Positions 48,401-59,854 of a DNA stretch of 64,000 bases are shown here, in pieces; the first letter of the stretch is position 1; the number at the start of each line of letters is the position of its first letter. A program made the translations under genes and the position numbers. Below the pieces are notes generated by a model. It had not been told where the DNA came from and searched no databases. It saw only the letters and a program-made list of their open reading frames with translations. Source of the stretch: Symsagittifera roscoffensis (taxonomy: Eukaryota; Xenacoelomorpha; Acoela; Convolutidae); contig NC_087068.1 in assembly GCF_963678635.1 (NCBI RefSeq), forward strand, positions 51,128,563-51,192,562, read 5' to 3'.

Positions 48401-50096
48401 TGGCTGCTCCTAATCGAGAATTGAGACTTTCGAGGTCGGAAGTGGCGGCAGCTTGGGCTGATTTATCTCACGCCTGTGAGGTTCTTACGAGCTTGTGGAT
48501 GTCTTGATAAGGCTCTGCTTGGAAATCTCAAATCTGGCGAGACAACTGAATATCAAATCAAAGCTAAACAAGGACCATTATGTGGTCAACTACTTGACAA
48601 CGAGCTTGAAACATTGATTTCAAAATTGTGGGCTCCACGAGCAGCTCGAAACCTATACATGACCGGACAAATGTGGTGTACACGGCGGAGCAGCTGGAGT
48701 CGCTGGTGTATCGCCTCACTCAAGAGAGAGGGAGATGACCATATCTGACCACGAGACTGAAAAGTATGTATGCCAAGATGAAGGAGATAGCACCTCCCTT
48801 GGTACAGCAAGTGTGGGAATTTATGCAGAACCAGCTTGAGCAAGCAGAAAGAAGGTATCGACGGTTGGGAACGTTCGTTTCCTTGGCGAATGGCACAACC
48901 ATCAACAATTTCTGTAAGGATCACGCCACAGGATAGTTAGGAACGCAAAAGGCGCTTGAGTTCTTGACACTCTTGAGTGCTTGCTGGGAGAAAAAGTTTA
49001 TGGATGGGTTGTTCTCCGCGTGGAAGATCATCTTTGAAACCTTCATTCAGGTTCTCTTGAGCATGTCAATCGACTAACTGTTGGCTTAATTACTGGTATT
49101 CCGTAGAAACTTGTTTAATATGGGCTAGGCCTTTATGTTCAGTAGGGGTGTGGAGACCCTGAGGATTGACATATACTTGACTCTGAGCCTCCTGACGCAT
49201 CGGAATCTGGCAGTGTTTCATCACCTGATGAGGTATGTGGACCCGATGGCCATAGCTGAAGCCCACCAAAGTCTTGAGTTTTACTCCTACAAGTGTGGTG
49301 CGGGATTGAAAAGTCTCCTGGTATAGTATCTTCTGATGCAGAACAGGCACATGGCGGGAGAAAAAACCCGAAGACCAAAGAACAAGCTCTGAAGGCAATT
49401 GGAGGTACGTCTCTCCTGACCAACCTATGCCTGGTAATGTGACTGATCCTCTAGGAATAGTAAGAGGGCTGGCAAAATTTGTTACTTGCGTCTATGGACC
49501 GGCAGCGACCTATGCTTTTCCAGATCCCTTGATTATGGTGTATTGACATTCTGTGATACATATGAGCTTGATCAGCGTTCTAGATGAGAGGGCACTGAAC
49601 TGGTACAAACTAGAACACTTGGAAGCTCAAATGAGCGACACAGTGTTGTTTGGAATGAACAAGGATCCTGAATTTATAGTGCTGAGTTTCAGGGGCCGGC
49701 TGCAATGCAGGATGGGTGAAAAACAACAAGTTTCGATTGAAGTTTATCCGAAGTTCTTGAATTTAAACTTTCCTGGAAAGTAGGCTGAAGAGATCTTGAT
49801 AATATCGGCTTGGACGGCGGCCTTCGACTTGATAAAAAAGGAACTACGTGTGATTCTTGAGTGGGGTTGGCTACCAGCCTTTCCCCCTGAATTTTCTATC
49901 AAGAGGCGGATGAACTTGAGAATGAACAATTCATTGTTGGTGGCGTCGGTGCAGGCCAGAAAGGTCGTGGAGCGACAACAAAGACTGTGCACGCATGGCT
50001 GTGATCCCCTGTTTGTCGGGTACTCCGCGCGGATGCGTGTTTCCACTATATTGAGGTTAAGGTTGTTTCCTGGACGGATGCAGCAAGAAAGATGAG
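48401..50096 (+). pseudogene. FX family, copy 2, helical block and following segment
   Basis: ELRLSRSEVAAAWADLSHA opens the block shared with copy 1. Broken frames continue through VWEFMQNQLEQAERRY, IDIYLTLSLLTHRNLAVFHH, YSYKCGAGLKSLLV, then ALNWYKLEHLEAQMSDTVLF and RVILEWGWLPAFPPEFSIKR. Frames at 49135-49326, 49553-49783 and 49796-50095 are the longest. Similarity to copy 1 is best at protein level. Function unknown. Confidence 0.45.
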
Positions 50097-50597
50097 ATGG
50101 TCAGTTCCACGACATGTGATGTGCGTTATGTGAACAACGTGCTTGAGAAGGTCGGATTTGAGAGCAAGGACCCACTATACGACGATGTCCGAGTCATACT
50201 GGAGGAAGGAAACTTGGACTTGAAGGCGCAATCGAGATGCAGCACGAGGAAGCATCGGGGGCTCTACGTGCTGGAAGAGGTGGAGTTGCAGCATGAGGGA
50301 CACAGGCTCGACGCGGCGGGCGCTCTTTACGTACCCCTCTTGGATTACAAGAGACCAAATCCGGTCACAATTTCACCTGTATCAATTGACGCTCCTGGGG
50401 ACAAGAGAAATCTACCAATGGAGAATAGGTTTGACGATGCCTTGAAACGAGAGTGCTCGCAAGTGACAAAAAGAGAAAAGATTGAAGAAATCTCAGTGAA
50501 CCCGAGGAAAATAAGGACACGGGAACGAACCCAGCTCAAGAGGAGACGGTCGGGACTTGAAATACTGGCACGACACGAGAAGTGTTACACGACCTGA
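50097..50597 (+). CDS. FX family, copy 2, 166-codon ORF of unknown function
   Basis: An open frame with VSSTTCDVRYVNNVLEKVG at the start, LYVLEEVELQHEGHRL in the middle and a basic end (KIRTRERTQLKRRRSG). The part from residue 20 onward is repeated in the ORFs at 52030 and 54086. This copy differs from them at several residues near the start, so it is probably the parent of the 2056-bp duplication. No recognisable domain. Confidence 0.4.
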   Translation: MVSSTTCDVRYVNNVLEKVGFESKDPLYDDVRVILEEGNLDLKAQSRCSTRKHRGLYVLEEVELQHEGHRLDAAGALYVPLLDYKRPNPVTISPVSIDAPGDKRNLPMENRFDDALKRECSQVTKREKIEEISVNPRKIRTRERTQLKRRRSGLEILARHEKCYTT

Positions 50598-51185
50598 GTG
50601 AAGGGGAATGAGCAAAAATGGTGACGCCACCTCTGGGATCCCTTCAAAGAAACTGGAGTTGTAGCTTGGGAGTCACCCAGCAGACAGGGGCATGGCATTC
50701 TTGAGTAACGAGAGCAAAAAGAACAGCACCTTCGAGGGAACCAAAACGATATTCATGAGTTCTGGAAAATGGAACAGAAAGTAGATATCCAGGAAATCAA
50801 GGAGAAACTGTAGAATTTAGTGATGGAGTTCGGAGAGCCTATCTTGATGAGATTTGGAGTGAAGAACGTGGCTAGAGAGGAGTTGCATAGCAAGGTGATT
50901 CAAATCCGGGAAAGAAGGCCGAATATCGGACCTAGATCCTGTAAAGACAGTTCTCTTTAAGAGACAAAAAGTGAAGGTAAAAAAGTTCAGACCAAAATGA
51001 GTAAAATAGATAAACATATTGTTATAGCTAAAAAAAATATTATACCTGGGGCTAAAAAGTAATAAACGTTACTTGAGACAAGAGATGAGGGAGGGCAAGA
51101 GTCAGAAGAAGAGGACCAAGAAAAAGGAGACCGCTTCGGTGATAATTGTGTCTACGCCACCAAGCAAAGAGTCGAGGTCAAGGAA

Positions 51186-51437
51186 GTGGAATCGAGAGAT
51201 GGAAGAAGGGGTTCACTCAACGGAAGCAGTGTCGGAGGCGAACTTGGAATAGAACTCTCCGATGGCTCAGTGACAGAAGAGGACTTTAAACTACAACCGG
51301 GTGAAGTTCATGAGAGGATCCACCAGAGGACAGACATGACGGTGGAGGTCGGCAAGGAACGGTTCTCGAGTCAACACCAGAGCTTCGGACAACAAATCAC
51401 GAGCGATTTCCTAGAGAAAGCCCAAACGAGTGAATAG
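51186..51437 (+). pseudogene. Acidic 83-codon frame inside the 2056-bp unit
   Basis: Encodes an Asp/Glu/Gly-rich, probably disordered segment (GGELGIELSDGSVTEEDF). It is duplicated at 53242-53493 and deleted in unit 3. Probably part of a longer FX reading frame. Confidence 0.35.
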
Positions 51438-51605
51438 CTCTCACGGGTGAATAGCTCTCGACACGAGGAATAAGCTCAATCGAGGGGTGTCCAGAAAGTG
51501 CCGGAGTTGGGCCACACAGCAAAAGGCAAAAGAAATAAAGTGGAACTGAGGAGCCAGCTATGACGAACCTGGGAGAAATTTCTTCTAGAGTACTTCGAGA
51601 ACGAG

Positions 51606-51884
51606 ATGAGGGCACCCTCATCTGTCAAGCCCCTGATGGCGAATCCTTTCACCAGGACCGAGGGTCAGCAGCTGTTCACGTGTTGTCTGGCTGGTGTTGC
51701 ACTGCAGGATGTGACTACGTCCGACAAATTGAAGTTGGGCGATAAAGGCCTAGATCGCTACCGAATGATGATGCAGCATGTCGCTCCAGACGACTCCGGA
51801 ATGAGTCTCAAGAGCAGGAAGGATGTTGCTTGTTTCTTGAGATGGATCATGTCGGTGATACCTGACGCGGTGATACAAGCTTAA
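51606..51884 (+). pseudogene. 92-codon helical frame inside the 2056-bp unit
   Basis: LFTCCLAGVALQDVTTSDKL, RYRMMMQHVAPDDSGMSL and CFLRWIMSVIPDAVIQA suggest a globular helical piece. Translation can resume after two stops with LLNRVLSIILIVYQNAGIAE. Duplicated at 53662-53940, partial at 55380-55610. No family recognised. Confidence 0.4.
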
Positions 51885-52029
51885 TAACGGAAGGCAACAA
51901 AAAATAGGGATTTGTTGAATAGAGTCTTGAGCATCATCCTGATTGTGTACCAGAACGCTGGGATTGCAGAAAATCTCCTGAGAACCATGCGAAAATTGAT
52001 GAGACCAGAAATTCGACAGCAGCCATGAC

Positions 52030-52653
52030 GTGCAACCTGCCATGGTCGAGGCGAAGGAGTACTCAAAGCCCTCCAAGGGGGAAGATTATCAGTATGCCTC
52101 AGTCATGGGAAGATCATACAATCCCTTCTATAGCCCAGAAGTAAGAGCAGCTTACATGGTCTTTGAAGTTTCAGATTTTCAGAAGTTTTACACGGAAAAG
52201 ATGCTCTTCGGATTTGAGAGCAAGGACCCACTATACGACGATGGCCGAGTCATACTGGAAGAAGGAAACTTGGACTTGAAGGCGGAATCGAGATGCATCA
52301 CGAGGAAGCATCGGGGGCTCTACGTGTTGGAAGAGGTGAAGTTGCAGCAGGAGGGACACAGGCTCGAGGCGGCTGGCGCTCTTTACGTACCACTCTTGGA
52401 TTACAAGAGACAAAATCCGGTCACAATTTCACCTGTATCAATTGACGCTCCTGGGGACAAGAGAAATCTACCAATGGAGAATAGGTTTGACGATGCCTTG
52501 AAACGAGAGTGCTCGCAAGTGACAAAAAGAGAAAAGATTGAAGAAATCTCAGTGAACCCGAGGAAAATAAGGACACGGGAACGAACCCAGCTCAAGAGGA
52601 GACGGTCGGGACTTGAAATCCTGGCACGACACGAGAAGTGTTACACGACCTGA
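52030..52653 (+). CDS. Chimeric ORF across a 2056-bp repeat junction (207 codons)
   Basis: The first ~58 residues (VEAKEYSKPSKGEDYQYASV ... FYTEKM) are the end of one unit. At about 52205 the frame passes into FGFESKDPLYDD, the beginning of the next. The unduplicated continuation of FYTEK is seen at 55895 (IIGTDMSLREK). The ORF is therefore a product of duplication rather than an ancestral gene. Confidence 0.5.
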   Translation: MQPAMVEAKEYSKPSKGEDYQYASVMGRSYNPFYSPEVRAAYMVFEVSDFQKFYTEKMLFGFESKDPLYDDGRVILEEGNLDLKAESRCITRKHRGLYVLEEVKLQQEGHRLEAAGALYVPLLDYKRQNPVTISPVSIDAPGDKRNLPMENRFDDALKRECSQVTKREKIEEISVNPRKIRTRERTQLKRRRSGLEILARHEKCYTT

Positions 52654-54264
52654 GTGAAGGGGAATGAGCAAAAATGGTGACGCCACCTCTGGGATCCCTT
52701 CAAAGAAACTGGAGTTGTAGCTTGGGAGTCACCCAGCAGACAGGGGCATGGCATTCTTGAGTAACGAGAGCAAAAAGAACAGCACCTTCGAGGGAACCAA
52801 AACGATATTCATGAGTTCTGGAAAATGGAACAGAAAGTAGATATCCAGGAAATCAAGGAGAAACTGTAGAATTTAGTGATGGAGTTCGGAGAGCCTATCT
52901 TGATGAGATTTGGAGTGAAGAACGTGGCTAGAGAGGAGTTGCATAGCAAGGTGATTCAAATCCGGGAAAGAAGGCCGAATATCGGACCTAGATCCTGTAA
53001 AGACAGTTCTCTTTAAGAGACAAAAAGTGAAGGTAAAAAAGTTCAGACCAAAATGAGTAAAATAGATAAACATATTGTTATAGCTAAAAAAAATATTATA
53101 CCTGGGGCTAAAAAGTAATAAACGTTACTTGAGACAAGAGATGAGGGAGGGCAAGAGTCAGAAGAAGAGGACCAAGAAAAAGGAGACCGCTTCGGTGATA
53201 ATTGTGTCTACGCCACCAAGCAAAGAGTCGAGGTCAAGGAAGTGGAATCGAGAGATGGAAGAAGGAGTTCACTCAACGGAAGCAGTGTCGGAGGCGAACT
53301 TGGAATAGAACTCTCCGATGGCTCAGTGACAGAAGAGGACTTTAAACTACAACCGGGTGAAGTTCATGAGAGGATCCACCAGAGGACAGACATGACGGTG
53401 GAGGTCGGCAAGGAACGGTTCTCGAGTCAACACCAGAGCTTCGGACAACAAATCACGAGCGATTTCCTAGAGAAAGCCCAAACGAGTGAATAGCTCTCAC
53501 GGGTGAATAGCTCTCGACACGAGGAATAAGCTCAATCGAGGGGTGTCCAGAAAGTGCCGGAGTTGGGCCACACAGCAAAAGGCAAAAGAAATAAAGTGGA
53601 ACTGAGGAGCCAGCTATGACGAACCTGGGAGAAATTTCTTCTAGAGTACTTCGAGAACGAGATGAGGGCACCCTCATCTGTCAAGCCCCTGATGGCGAAT
53701 CCTTTCACCAGGACCGAGGGTCAGCAGCTGTTCACGTGTTGTCTGGCTGGTGTTGCACTGCAGGATGTGACTACGTCCGACAAATTGAAGTTGGGCGATA
53801 AAGGCCTAGATCGCTACCGAATGATGATGCAGCATGTCGCTCCAGACGACTCCGGAATGAGTCTCAAGAGCAGGAAGGATGTTGCTTGTTTCTTGAGATG
53901 GATCATGTCGGTGATACCTGACGCGGTGATACAAGCTTAATAACGGAAGGCAACAAAAAATAGGGATTTGTTGAATAGAGTCTTGAGCATCATCCTGATT
54001 GTGTACCAGAACGCTGGGATTGCAGAAAATCTCCTGAGAACCATGCGAAAATTGATGAGACCAGAAATTCGACAGCAGCCATGACGTGCAACCTGCCATG
54101 GTCGAGGCGAAGGAGTACTCAAAGCCCTCCAAGGGGGAAGATTATCAGTATGCCTCAGTCATGGGAAGATCATACAATCCCTTCTATAGCCCAGAAGTAA
54201 GAGCAGCTTACATGGTCTTTGAAGTTTCAGATTTTCAGAAGTTTTACACGGAAAAGATGCTCTT
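52209..54264. repeat. 2056-bp tandem repeat, unit 2
   Basis: Nearly the same as unit 1 beyond its first ~180 bases. In those first bases it is closer to unit 3 than to unit 1. Confidence 0.9.
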
Positions 54265-54709
54265 CGGATTTGAGAGCAAGGACCCACTATACGACGATGG
54301 CCGAGTCATACTGGAAGAAGGAAACTTGGACTTGAAGGCGGAATCGAGATGCATCACGAGGAAGCATCGGGGGCTCTACGTGTTGGAAGAGGTGGAGTTG
54401 CAGCAGGAGGGACACAGGCTCGAGGCGGCTGGCGCTCTTTACGTACCACTCTTGGATTACAAGAGACAAAATCCGGTCACAATTTCACCTGTATCAATTG
54501 ACGCTCCTGGGGACAAGAGAAATCTACCAATGGAGAATAGGTTTGACGATGCCTTGAAACGAGAGTGCTCGCAAGTGACAAAAAGAGAAAAGATTGAAGA
54601 AATCTCAGTGAACCCGAGGAAAATAAGGACACGGGAACGAACCCAGCTCAAGAGGAGACGGTCGGGACTTGAAATCCTGGCACGACACGAGAAGTGTTAC
54701 ACGACCTGA
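54086..54709 (+). CDS. Second chimeric junction ORF (207 codons)
   Basis: The same junction as at 52030, one residue different (VELQQEG for VKLQQEG). Both junction ORFs having the same breakpoint shows that one duplication event was followed by unequal exchange. Confidence 0.5.
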   Translation: MQPAMVEAKEYSKPSKGEDYQYASVMGRSYNPFYSPEVRAAYMVFEVSDFQKFYTEKMLFGFESKDPLYDDGRVILEEGNLDLKAESRCITRKHRGLYVLEEVELQQEGHRLEAAGALYVPLLDYKRQNPVTISPVSIDAPGDKRNLPMENRFDDALKRECSQVTKREKIEEISVNPRKIRTRERTQLKRRRSGLEILARHEKCYTT

Positions 54710-55830
54710 GTGAAGGGGAATGAGCAAAAATGGTGACGCCACCTCTGGGATCCCTTCAAAGAATCTGGAGTTGTAGCTTGGGAGTCACCCAGCAGACAGG
54801 GGCATGGTATTCTTGAGTAACGAGAGCAAAAAAAACAGCACCTTCGAGAGAACCGAAACGATATTCATGAGTACTCTGGATCAACAGAGATGGCAAAAAT
54901 CCTTGACAGAGTTCAATTGGAAAGTGGAACAGAAAGTAGATATCCAGGAAATCAAGGAGAAACTGTGGAATTTAGTGGTGGAGTTCGGTGAGCCTATCTT
55001 GATGAGATTTGGAGTGAAGAAAGTGGCTAGAGAGGAGTTGCATAGCAAGATGATTCAAATCCGGGAAAAAAGGCCGAATATCGGACCTAGATCCTGTAAA
55101 GACAGTTCTCTTTAAGAAACAAAATAGAAGGTAAAAAAGTTCAGACCAAAATGAGTAAAATAGATAAACCTATTGTTATAGCTAAAAAATTTTTTATAAC
55201 TGAGGCTAAAAAGTAATAAACGGTGGAGGTCGGCAAGGAACGGTTCTCGAGTCATCACCAAAGCTTCGGACAACAAATCACGAGCTACAAATTTCCTAGA
55301 GAAAAGCAAAACGAGTGAATAGCTCTCACGATGAATAGCTCTCGACACGAGGAAGAAGCTCGATCGAGGGGTGACCAGAAAGTGCCGGGTCAGTAGCTGT
55401 TCACGTGGTGTCTGGCTGGTGTTGCACTGCAGGATGTGACTTCGTCCGACGAATTGAAGTTGGGCGATAAAGGCCTACATCGCTACCGAATGATGATGCA
55501 GCATGTCGCTCCAGACGACTCCGGACTGAGTCTCGCGAGCAGGAAGGATCTTGCTTGTTTCTTGAGATGGGTCATGTCGGTGATACCTGACGCGGTGATA
55601 CAAGCTTAATAACGGAAGGCAACAAAAAATAGGGATTTGGTGAATAGAGTCTCGAGCATCATCCTGAATGTGTACCAGAACGCTGGGATTGCAGAAAATC
55701 TCCTGAGAACCATGCGAAAATTGATGAGACCAGAAATTCGACAGCAACCATGACGTGCAACCTGTCATGGTCGAGGCAAAGGAGTACTCAAAGCCCTCCA
55801 AGGGGGAAGACTATCAGTATGCCTCAGCCA
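54265..55830. repeat. 2056-bp tandem repeat, unit 3, with deletions
   Basis: Keeps the 55 bases missing from units 1-2 (54874-54928), so the frame 54804-55115 stays open for 103 codons. It lost the segment after AATAAACG at about 55220 and another near 55390. Confidence 0.85.
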
Positions 55831-57215
55831 TGAAGTAAGAGCAGCTTACATGGTCTTTGAAGTTTCAGAGTTACTGAAGTTTTACACGGAAAAGATAATT
55901 GGAACTGACATGTCATTAAGGGAGAAGCCGAGCTTGGGATCGCTTCTTGAGAATGAAACTGTAACCAATTGTGCACCACGATCCGAGAAAAAAGTGGATT
56001 TGAGGCTAGGTGGCGAAGACAAAGTGTTGTTCTTGAACCTGGCAGTGGTCTGAAGGCCATTAAGAACATCTTGGTGCCCAAATCCTCAAACGAATTTGAA
56101 TGATGAGTAGACCTCAACGCGGAAAAGGTTCTCACCAGGGAAAGAGGAGGACCTGGGCAACTTAAACGTGATACACAAGCTGACTTTGCCTCAAAATGTT
56201 GAGTCTAAGTATAAAGCGAAAAAATCTAGAGGCGAAATGCCAAAGAAGATGGAGCAGGGCACTTGTCTCAATCTGGCTAGCGGAGGCAAAGGACACTCAT
56301 GTCATGGACGATCGTGCGTGAGAATTCAGTCATTCCAGAAAGGGGATTGGGACACGTGGTTCGGTGATGTTGCAGAGAAGGAGAAGAGTGAGGTACAAAT
56401 CTAAGCTGAATTTTATGCGAGTACCACTGTGAACTAGCGACGGCAGTAGGATTCTTCTCGAGTCGCTAGTAATGTTAGTATCTGAGCACCATCATGTCAT
56501 GACATTGAGCGCGGAAACCTGGCCTAGAGTATTGCAGATGATTCAGAAACACATCAAGGAAATGGGGTTCCCTGTGAGTGACGCTTATAGTTTGCTATGA
56601 ACGCTAAGTTTTTGGTTGGATCGGTGATGGCAAACTTCTGCGGTAGCCTTTGCCCAATGCGCATTTCGATGGTGGAGACGTCCAACCAATGGTGATGATT
56701 GACAAGGCCTTTTCGGTACGCAACTGTGTACGACTTGCAAGAATGTCACATCAATTGCAGTAGCTGATGAAGAAAACGTGGGGAGCAGTGCTTGGACCCG
56801 GGGTAGAGGACTTGAGTGATACTTGGGGAGAAGAACATTTTAGTCTTGTGAAGGAGGCTTCTATTGACTTTGAAAAACAAAGTAAAAGTAAAAACGTACT
56901 TAACGACGCCCCTGCACTGGACAAAATTGACTCTATCCACACGATTATGATGGAGTTCAAAACTTTGCTCGAAGCGTCTGGAGAACGTAACCTCCGGAGT
57001 AATAACTTGACGCATGGTGACTATCCATGTCATTGTGTGGCACAGAACGTGTGGTATCCGGAGAAGAGCAACCTCTGCTTGATGTGGGATGTTGAGGAAA
57101 TCCGTGCGATAGGGTTACCAGATCACCAACAGAAGGTGACCATCTTTGTGGTAAGTTCGATGCTGGCACAGGGATGGAGTGAGAGGAACGTGATAAAATA
57201 CCGAGAGTAGAAAGC
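55831..57215 (+). pseudogene. FX family, copy 2, unique segment after the repeats
   Basis: Frames 55850-56053 and 56168-56404 are Lys/Gly/Ser-rich. 56767-57210 (147 codons) is the best preserved, with VLNDAPALDKIDSIHTIMME and HQQKVTIFVVSSMLAQGWSE. This whole part is missing from copy 1. No domain recognised. Confidence 0.4.
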
Positions 57216-57860
57216 AACAATCGTGGAAACGATACACGCGATCGATTACAGCAGGATACTTGAGTTGCTTGGGACCACTTGCAAGGTATTATCGATGAAA
57301 ATGAAGCGTGTTCGGAGCCGAGAGCCATTTTCTCGTAGTTAAGGGCGACATTGACTTCTTGTCTTGACGAAGAACCGCATGAAGAAACATCACAAAGAGT
57401 ATCGTGAGCACCTGGCGGAAATATGGCCAGAGGTTTTTAAGAGGCCGCTGCTCACCAACGGCAATGGAATAACCACGGCATGGAAACGGGTTGGGAAGTT
57501 ATCAAGAGACAATACTAAAGCGATGGAATTGATACTGGAGGAAGTTCTAGCTAAAAACGTGAGCTTGAGCCTACATCACTCCTTTTGAAGAAACTACCGA
57601 ACCATTCCAAGAGGTTTCATGAACAGAAACAGTGGATGCGGACTTACGAGCAACTGAAATTATTGGAAGAAATCGTGGATAGCTCCGTTGATGAAGAATT
57701 GAAAAGGCACATCACGGTGTCGAGCGCGTCTGGAACCAGTACCTCGAAGGCGAGGGGGATGATTTAGGTCAAGTTTTCGGGGTGGATTTTTGAGTCTTGG
57801 GTAGAGAAAGGGAACCGGGACTTGAGCGTGAAATGAGATGAAATCGACGCGCGATGGGGA
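57216..57860 (+). pseudogene. FX family, copy 2, C-terminal helical part
   Basis: 57364-57588 encodes MKKHHKEYREHLAEIWPEVF and SRDNTKAMELILEEVLAKNV. The next frame (57585-57767) begins at a TTG, not an ATG, so it is more likely a continuation through a frameshift than a new gene. Strong helical, charged pattern. Matches copy 1 at 45030-45330. Confidence 0.4.
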
Positions 57861-58365
57861 CATCGATCTTTAGTCCGGGGAGTATGTGCCAGTCCGTCAT
57901 ATTCTGAAATTTTATGTTGATTTTTGGAAATGGTATTTTTTGAAAAACTCGAAGTGGCCATGTTATGCTGAAGTTTTTTGTCCAACAACTGAAACCAATA
58001 GTCAGAAAACCAGAAGAACCAAGTTAATAATTGCGGGAAAAAGGACTGAAAATCAGACTAGAGTAAAATTTCTATTCGCAATTTGGAAAAAAAAAATAAT
58101 TGGAGAAGAGATGTCTTGTTCCCGATAGAAAGCATCAAGAGTGAACAGGTGAGTGCATGTTTATGAAGCAAGGAGCACCTTGACTGGAGACAGTCGATCA
58201 TTGAAGTGATCCACAGGTTAAAATTGAGAAAAATTTTTGAGTTAAAACAAATATTTCATTAAAAAATAGAGTTTTCTATAGTTATTTGAATAGTTCAAGA
58301 GTTGTTGTCAATTTGTGAGTATTGAATTTATTTATATATTGGAGTGCATTTCATAGAGTGATAAC
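57861..58365. other. FX family, copy 2, AT-rich 3' region
   Basis: Similar to 45600-46115 of copy 1 (GAGATGTCTTGTT.CCGATAGA, GAGTTAAAACAAAT, TTTCATAGAGTGAT). Homology stops near 58365, which gives the family a shared 3' end. Confidence 0.5.
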
Positions 58366-58476
58366 GAAACGAGGCGGGTTCTAGACTGATCCATCTGAAA
58401 AGAATCAAAAGTCCACCGTCTACGAAAACCAATTGTATACTTGAGTTTCCAAGCTTGTTTTTAACGGTGTTTGCGT

Positions 58477-58511
58477 GTTTTAGGTGTTTAGACCTAAAAC
58501 GTTTAGACCTA
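58477..58511. other. Perfect 9-bp hairpin followed by a direct repeat
   Basis: GTTTTAGGT (58477-58485), loop GTTTAG, then ACCTAAAAC (58492-58500). GTTTAGACCTA occurs at 58486 and again at 58501. It lies just upstream of the RT tail. Confidence 0.7.
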
Positions 58512-58514
58512 GCC

Positions 58515-59130
58515 ATGGGGACGTTTATAATTCCAGAGTAGGGGATATTTTGGCAGTAGCCTTCAAGCTGTAACACGATCTTGAAGTCCCATGTCTTAAG
58601 CGAACCGAATTGGCTCCGACAGATTGACGTGCAAAAACAAAAGAAGTAGTGTCCCTGACCTTTGAGCCAATGGTTATAGGGTCTCTTTTTCTTACCCTCA
58701 TATTTGACGTAAGCGAACGACTCTTATATAAAGAAGTATGCAAATATGAAGAAATGCTGAAGAACTCCTAATATTAGCAAAGAGTTTTAAATGTAGAGCA
58801 TAGTAGCTTCTGCCCGCTGATATTCGGATGCACCGGTGGCGCTGGTACAACAGCCACGCAGATGATGCAGCGATTAGTCAAAAAACTAAGTGAAAAAAAA
58901 GCTACCCAGAATCGATAAACTACATAAGATCAAAGATAAGCTTGGCGCTCCTGGCGAGCTCTATACTTTGTATCGGGGGAGGTATATCGCTGCGCAAAGT
59001 GCAATTTATCAATAACTCAATTATGGCTATTGTAGAGGAAGTAAGGCTAAGACAAAAAAACTTTACGAAGATAAATTTAATGCTTATATATGACTGCGTT
59101 GAAAAACTGATACATATTGGTGATAAGTAA
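58515..59130 (+). pseudogene. C-terminal tail of a non-LTR-type reverse-transcriptase protein
   Basis: CPLIFGCTGGAGTTATQMMQ (about 58813-58872) and, after a frameshift at about 58915, KISLALLASSILCIGGG are blocks I recognise from the end of a widespread group of animal RT-containing proteins (usual form SFTPLVF...GG.G, then WIR...SF.LLRSA..C.RG). Weaker matches precede it from 58515 (ILAVAF, ELAPTD, EEMLKNS). The final frame stops at TAA 59128-59130. RT itself is absent, as in a 5'-truncated insertion. The domain's function is not known to me. Confidence 0.55.
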
Positions 59131-59850
59131 TAATTTTTATAACGTTGATTTGGCCCTATCCAGCTTGTTCACTTACCGTAACTAAACGGAAGGGTCCTTT
59201 TCCAATCATAAAGTGCGTCAGCTAACTTGAAACGCGACCTTGGTGATTATCGACCGCTGGCTCTTCTGTGCTGCATTTCAACACGCTATAATGAGGGCAA
59301 GTTTTGTTTACAAAATGTGAAGTAATGATGCTCAACCCAGACTCACTGGCGCCCCAGCCTCAGCTAATTGCCTGTCAATCAAAGTCGGCTAAAAGACTCA
59401 ATTTTCTTTTTTTTGTTAATAGATTTGTCTGCTAAAGAATCGGTCACCGCTCTACGCGCCTGTTTACATGCGCAGATGCATGTATCTTCCTATGATGATG
59501 AATAAACCATGTGCCATTCTGCCAGAAAGGCACAGCGCAACCTGCCGGCGACACGAAAGAAAATGAATAAAGGCCTTAGTTACGAAGAATTATTGCGAAG
59601 GAGGGTAGGAATATTCTAGAATTTTTGTTTTTAAAATTTCGATCGAAGAGGGAATATTTCTGAGAAATAGAAAAAGACGGCCATTTTGACGGAAAAGGAC
59701 GAAAAAACAGAACAACGACAAATATTGTGGAAAACGGTCGTACAAGAGACGAGAAATACGAAGCCTCTTATCGTGGCAACAACACACGATAAGACTCTTA
59801 GCAGTGGATATTAGTGGAGAAGGAAGCTTCAGTGGGGAAGGAATATTCCA
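59131..59850. other. Unassigned stretch
   Basis: No coding signal I trust. Contains TTTTCTTTTTTTTG near 59401 and a short GC-richer patch (59440-59560). Confidence 0.4.
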
Positions 59851-59854
59851 CGGA

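Larger units (their letters stand above)
50153..52208. repeat. 2056-bp tandem repeat, unit 1
   Basis: The sequence from TCGGATTTGAGAGCAAGG to the next occurrence at 52209. Equivalent ORFs sit at a constant offset of 2056. Units 1 and 2 both lack 55 bases present at 54874-54928 in unit 3. Confidence 0.9.

Noticed and set aside
51750-52076. 108-codon minus-strand frame, seen three times
   Set aside because: Repeated only because the 2056-bp unit is repeated; the plus strand carries the helical FX frame.
57585-57767. Separate gene overlapping the one at 57364
   Set aside because: Its start is TTG; more likely one frame broken by a shift.
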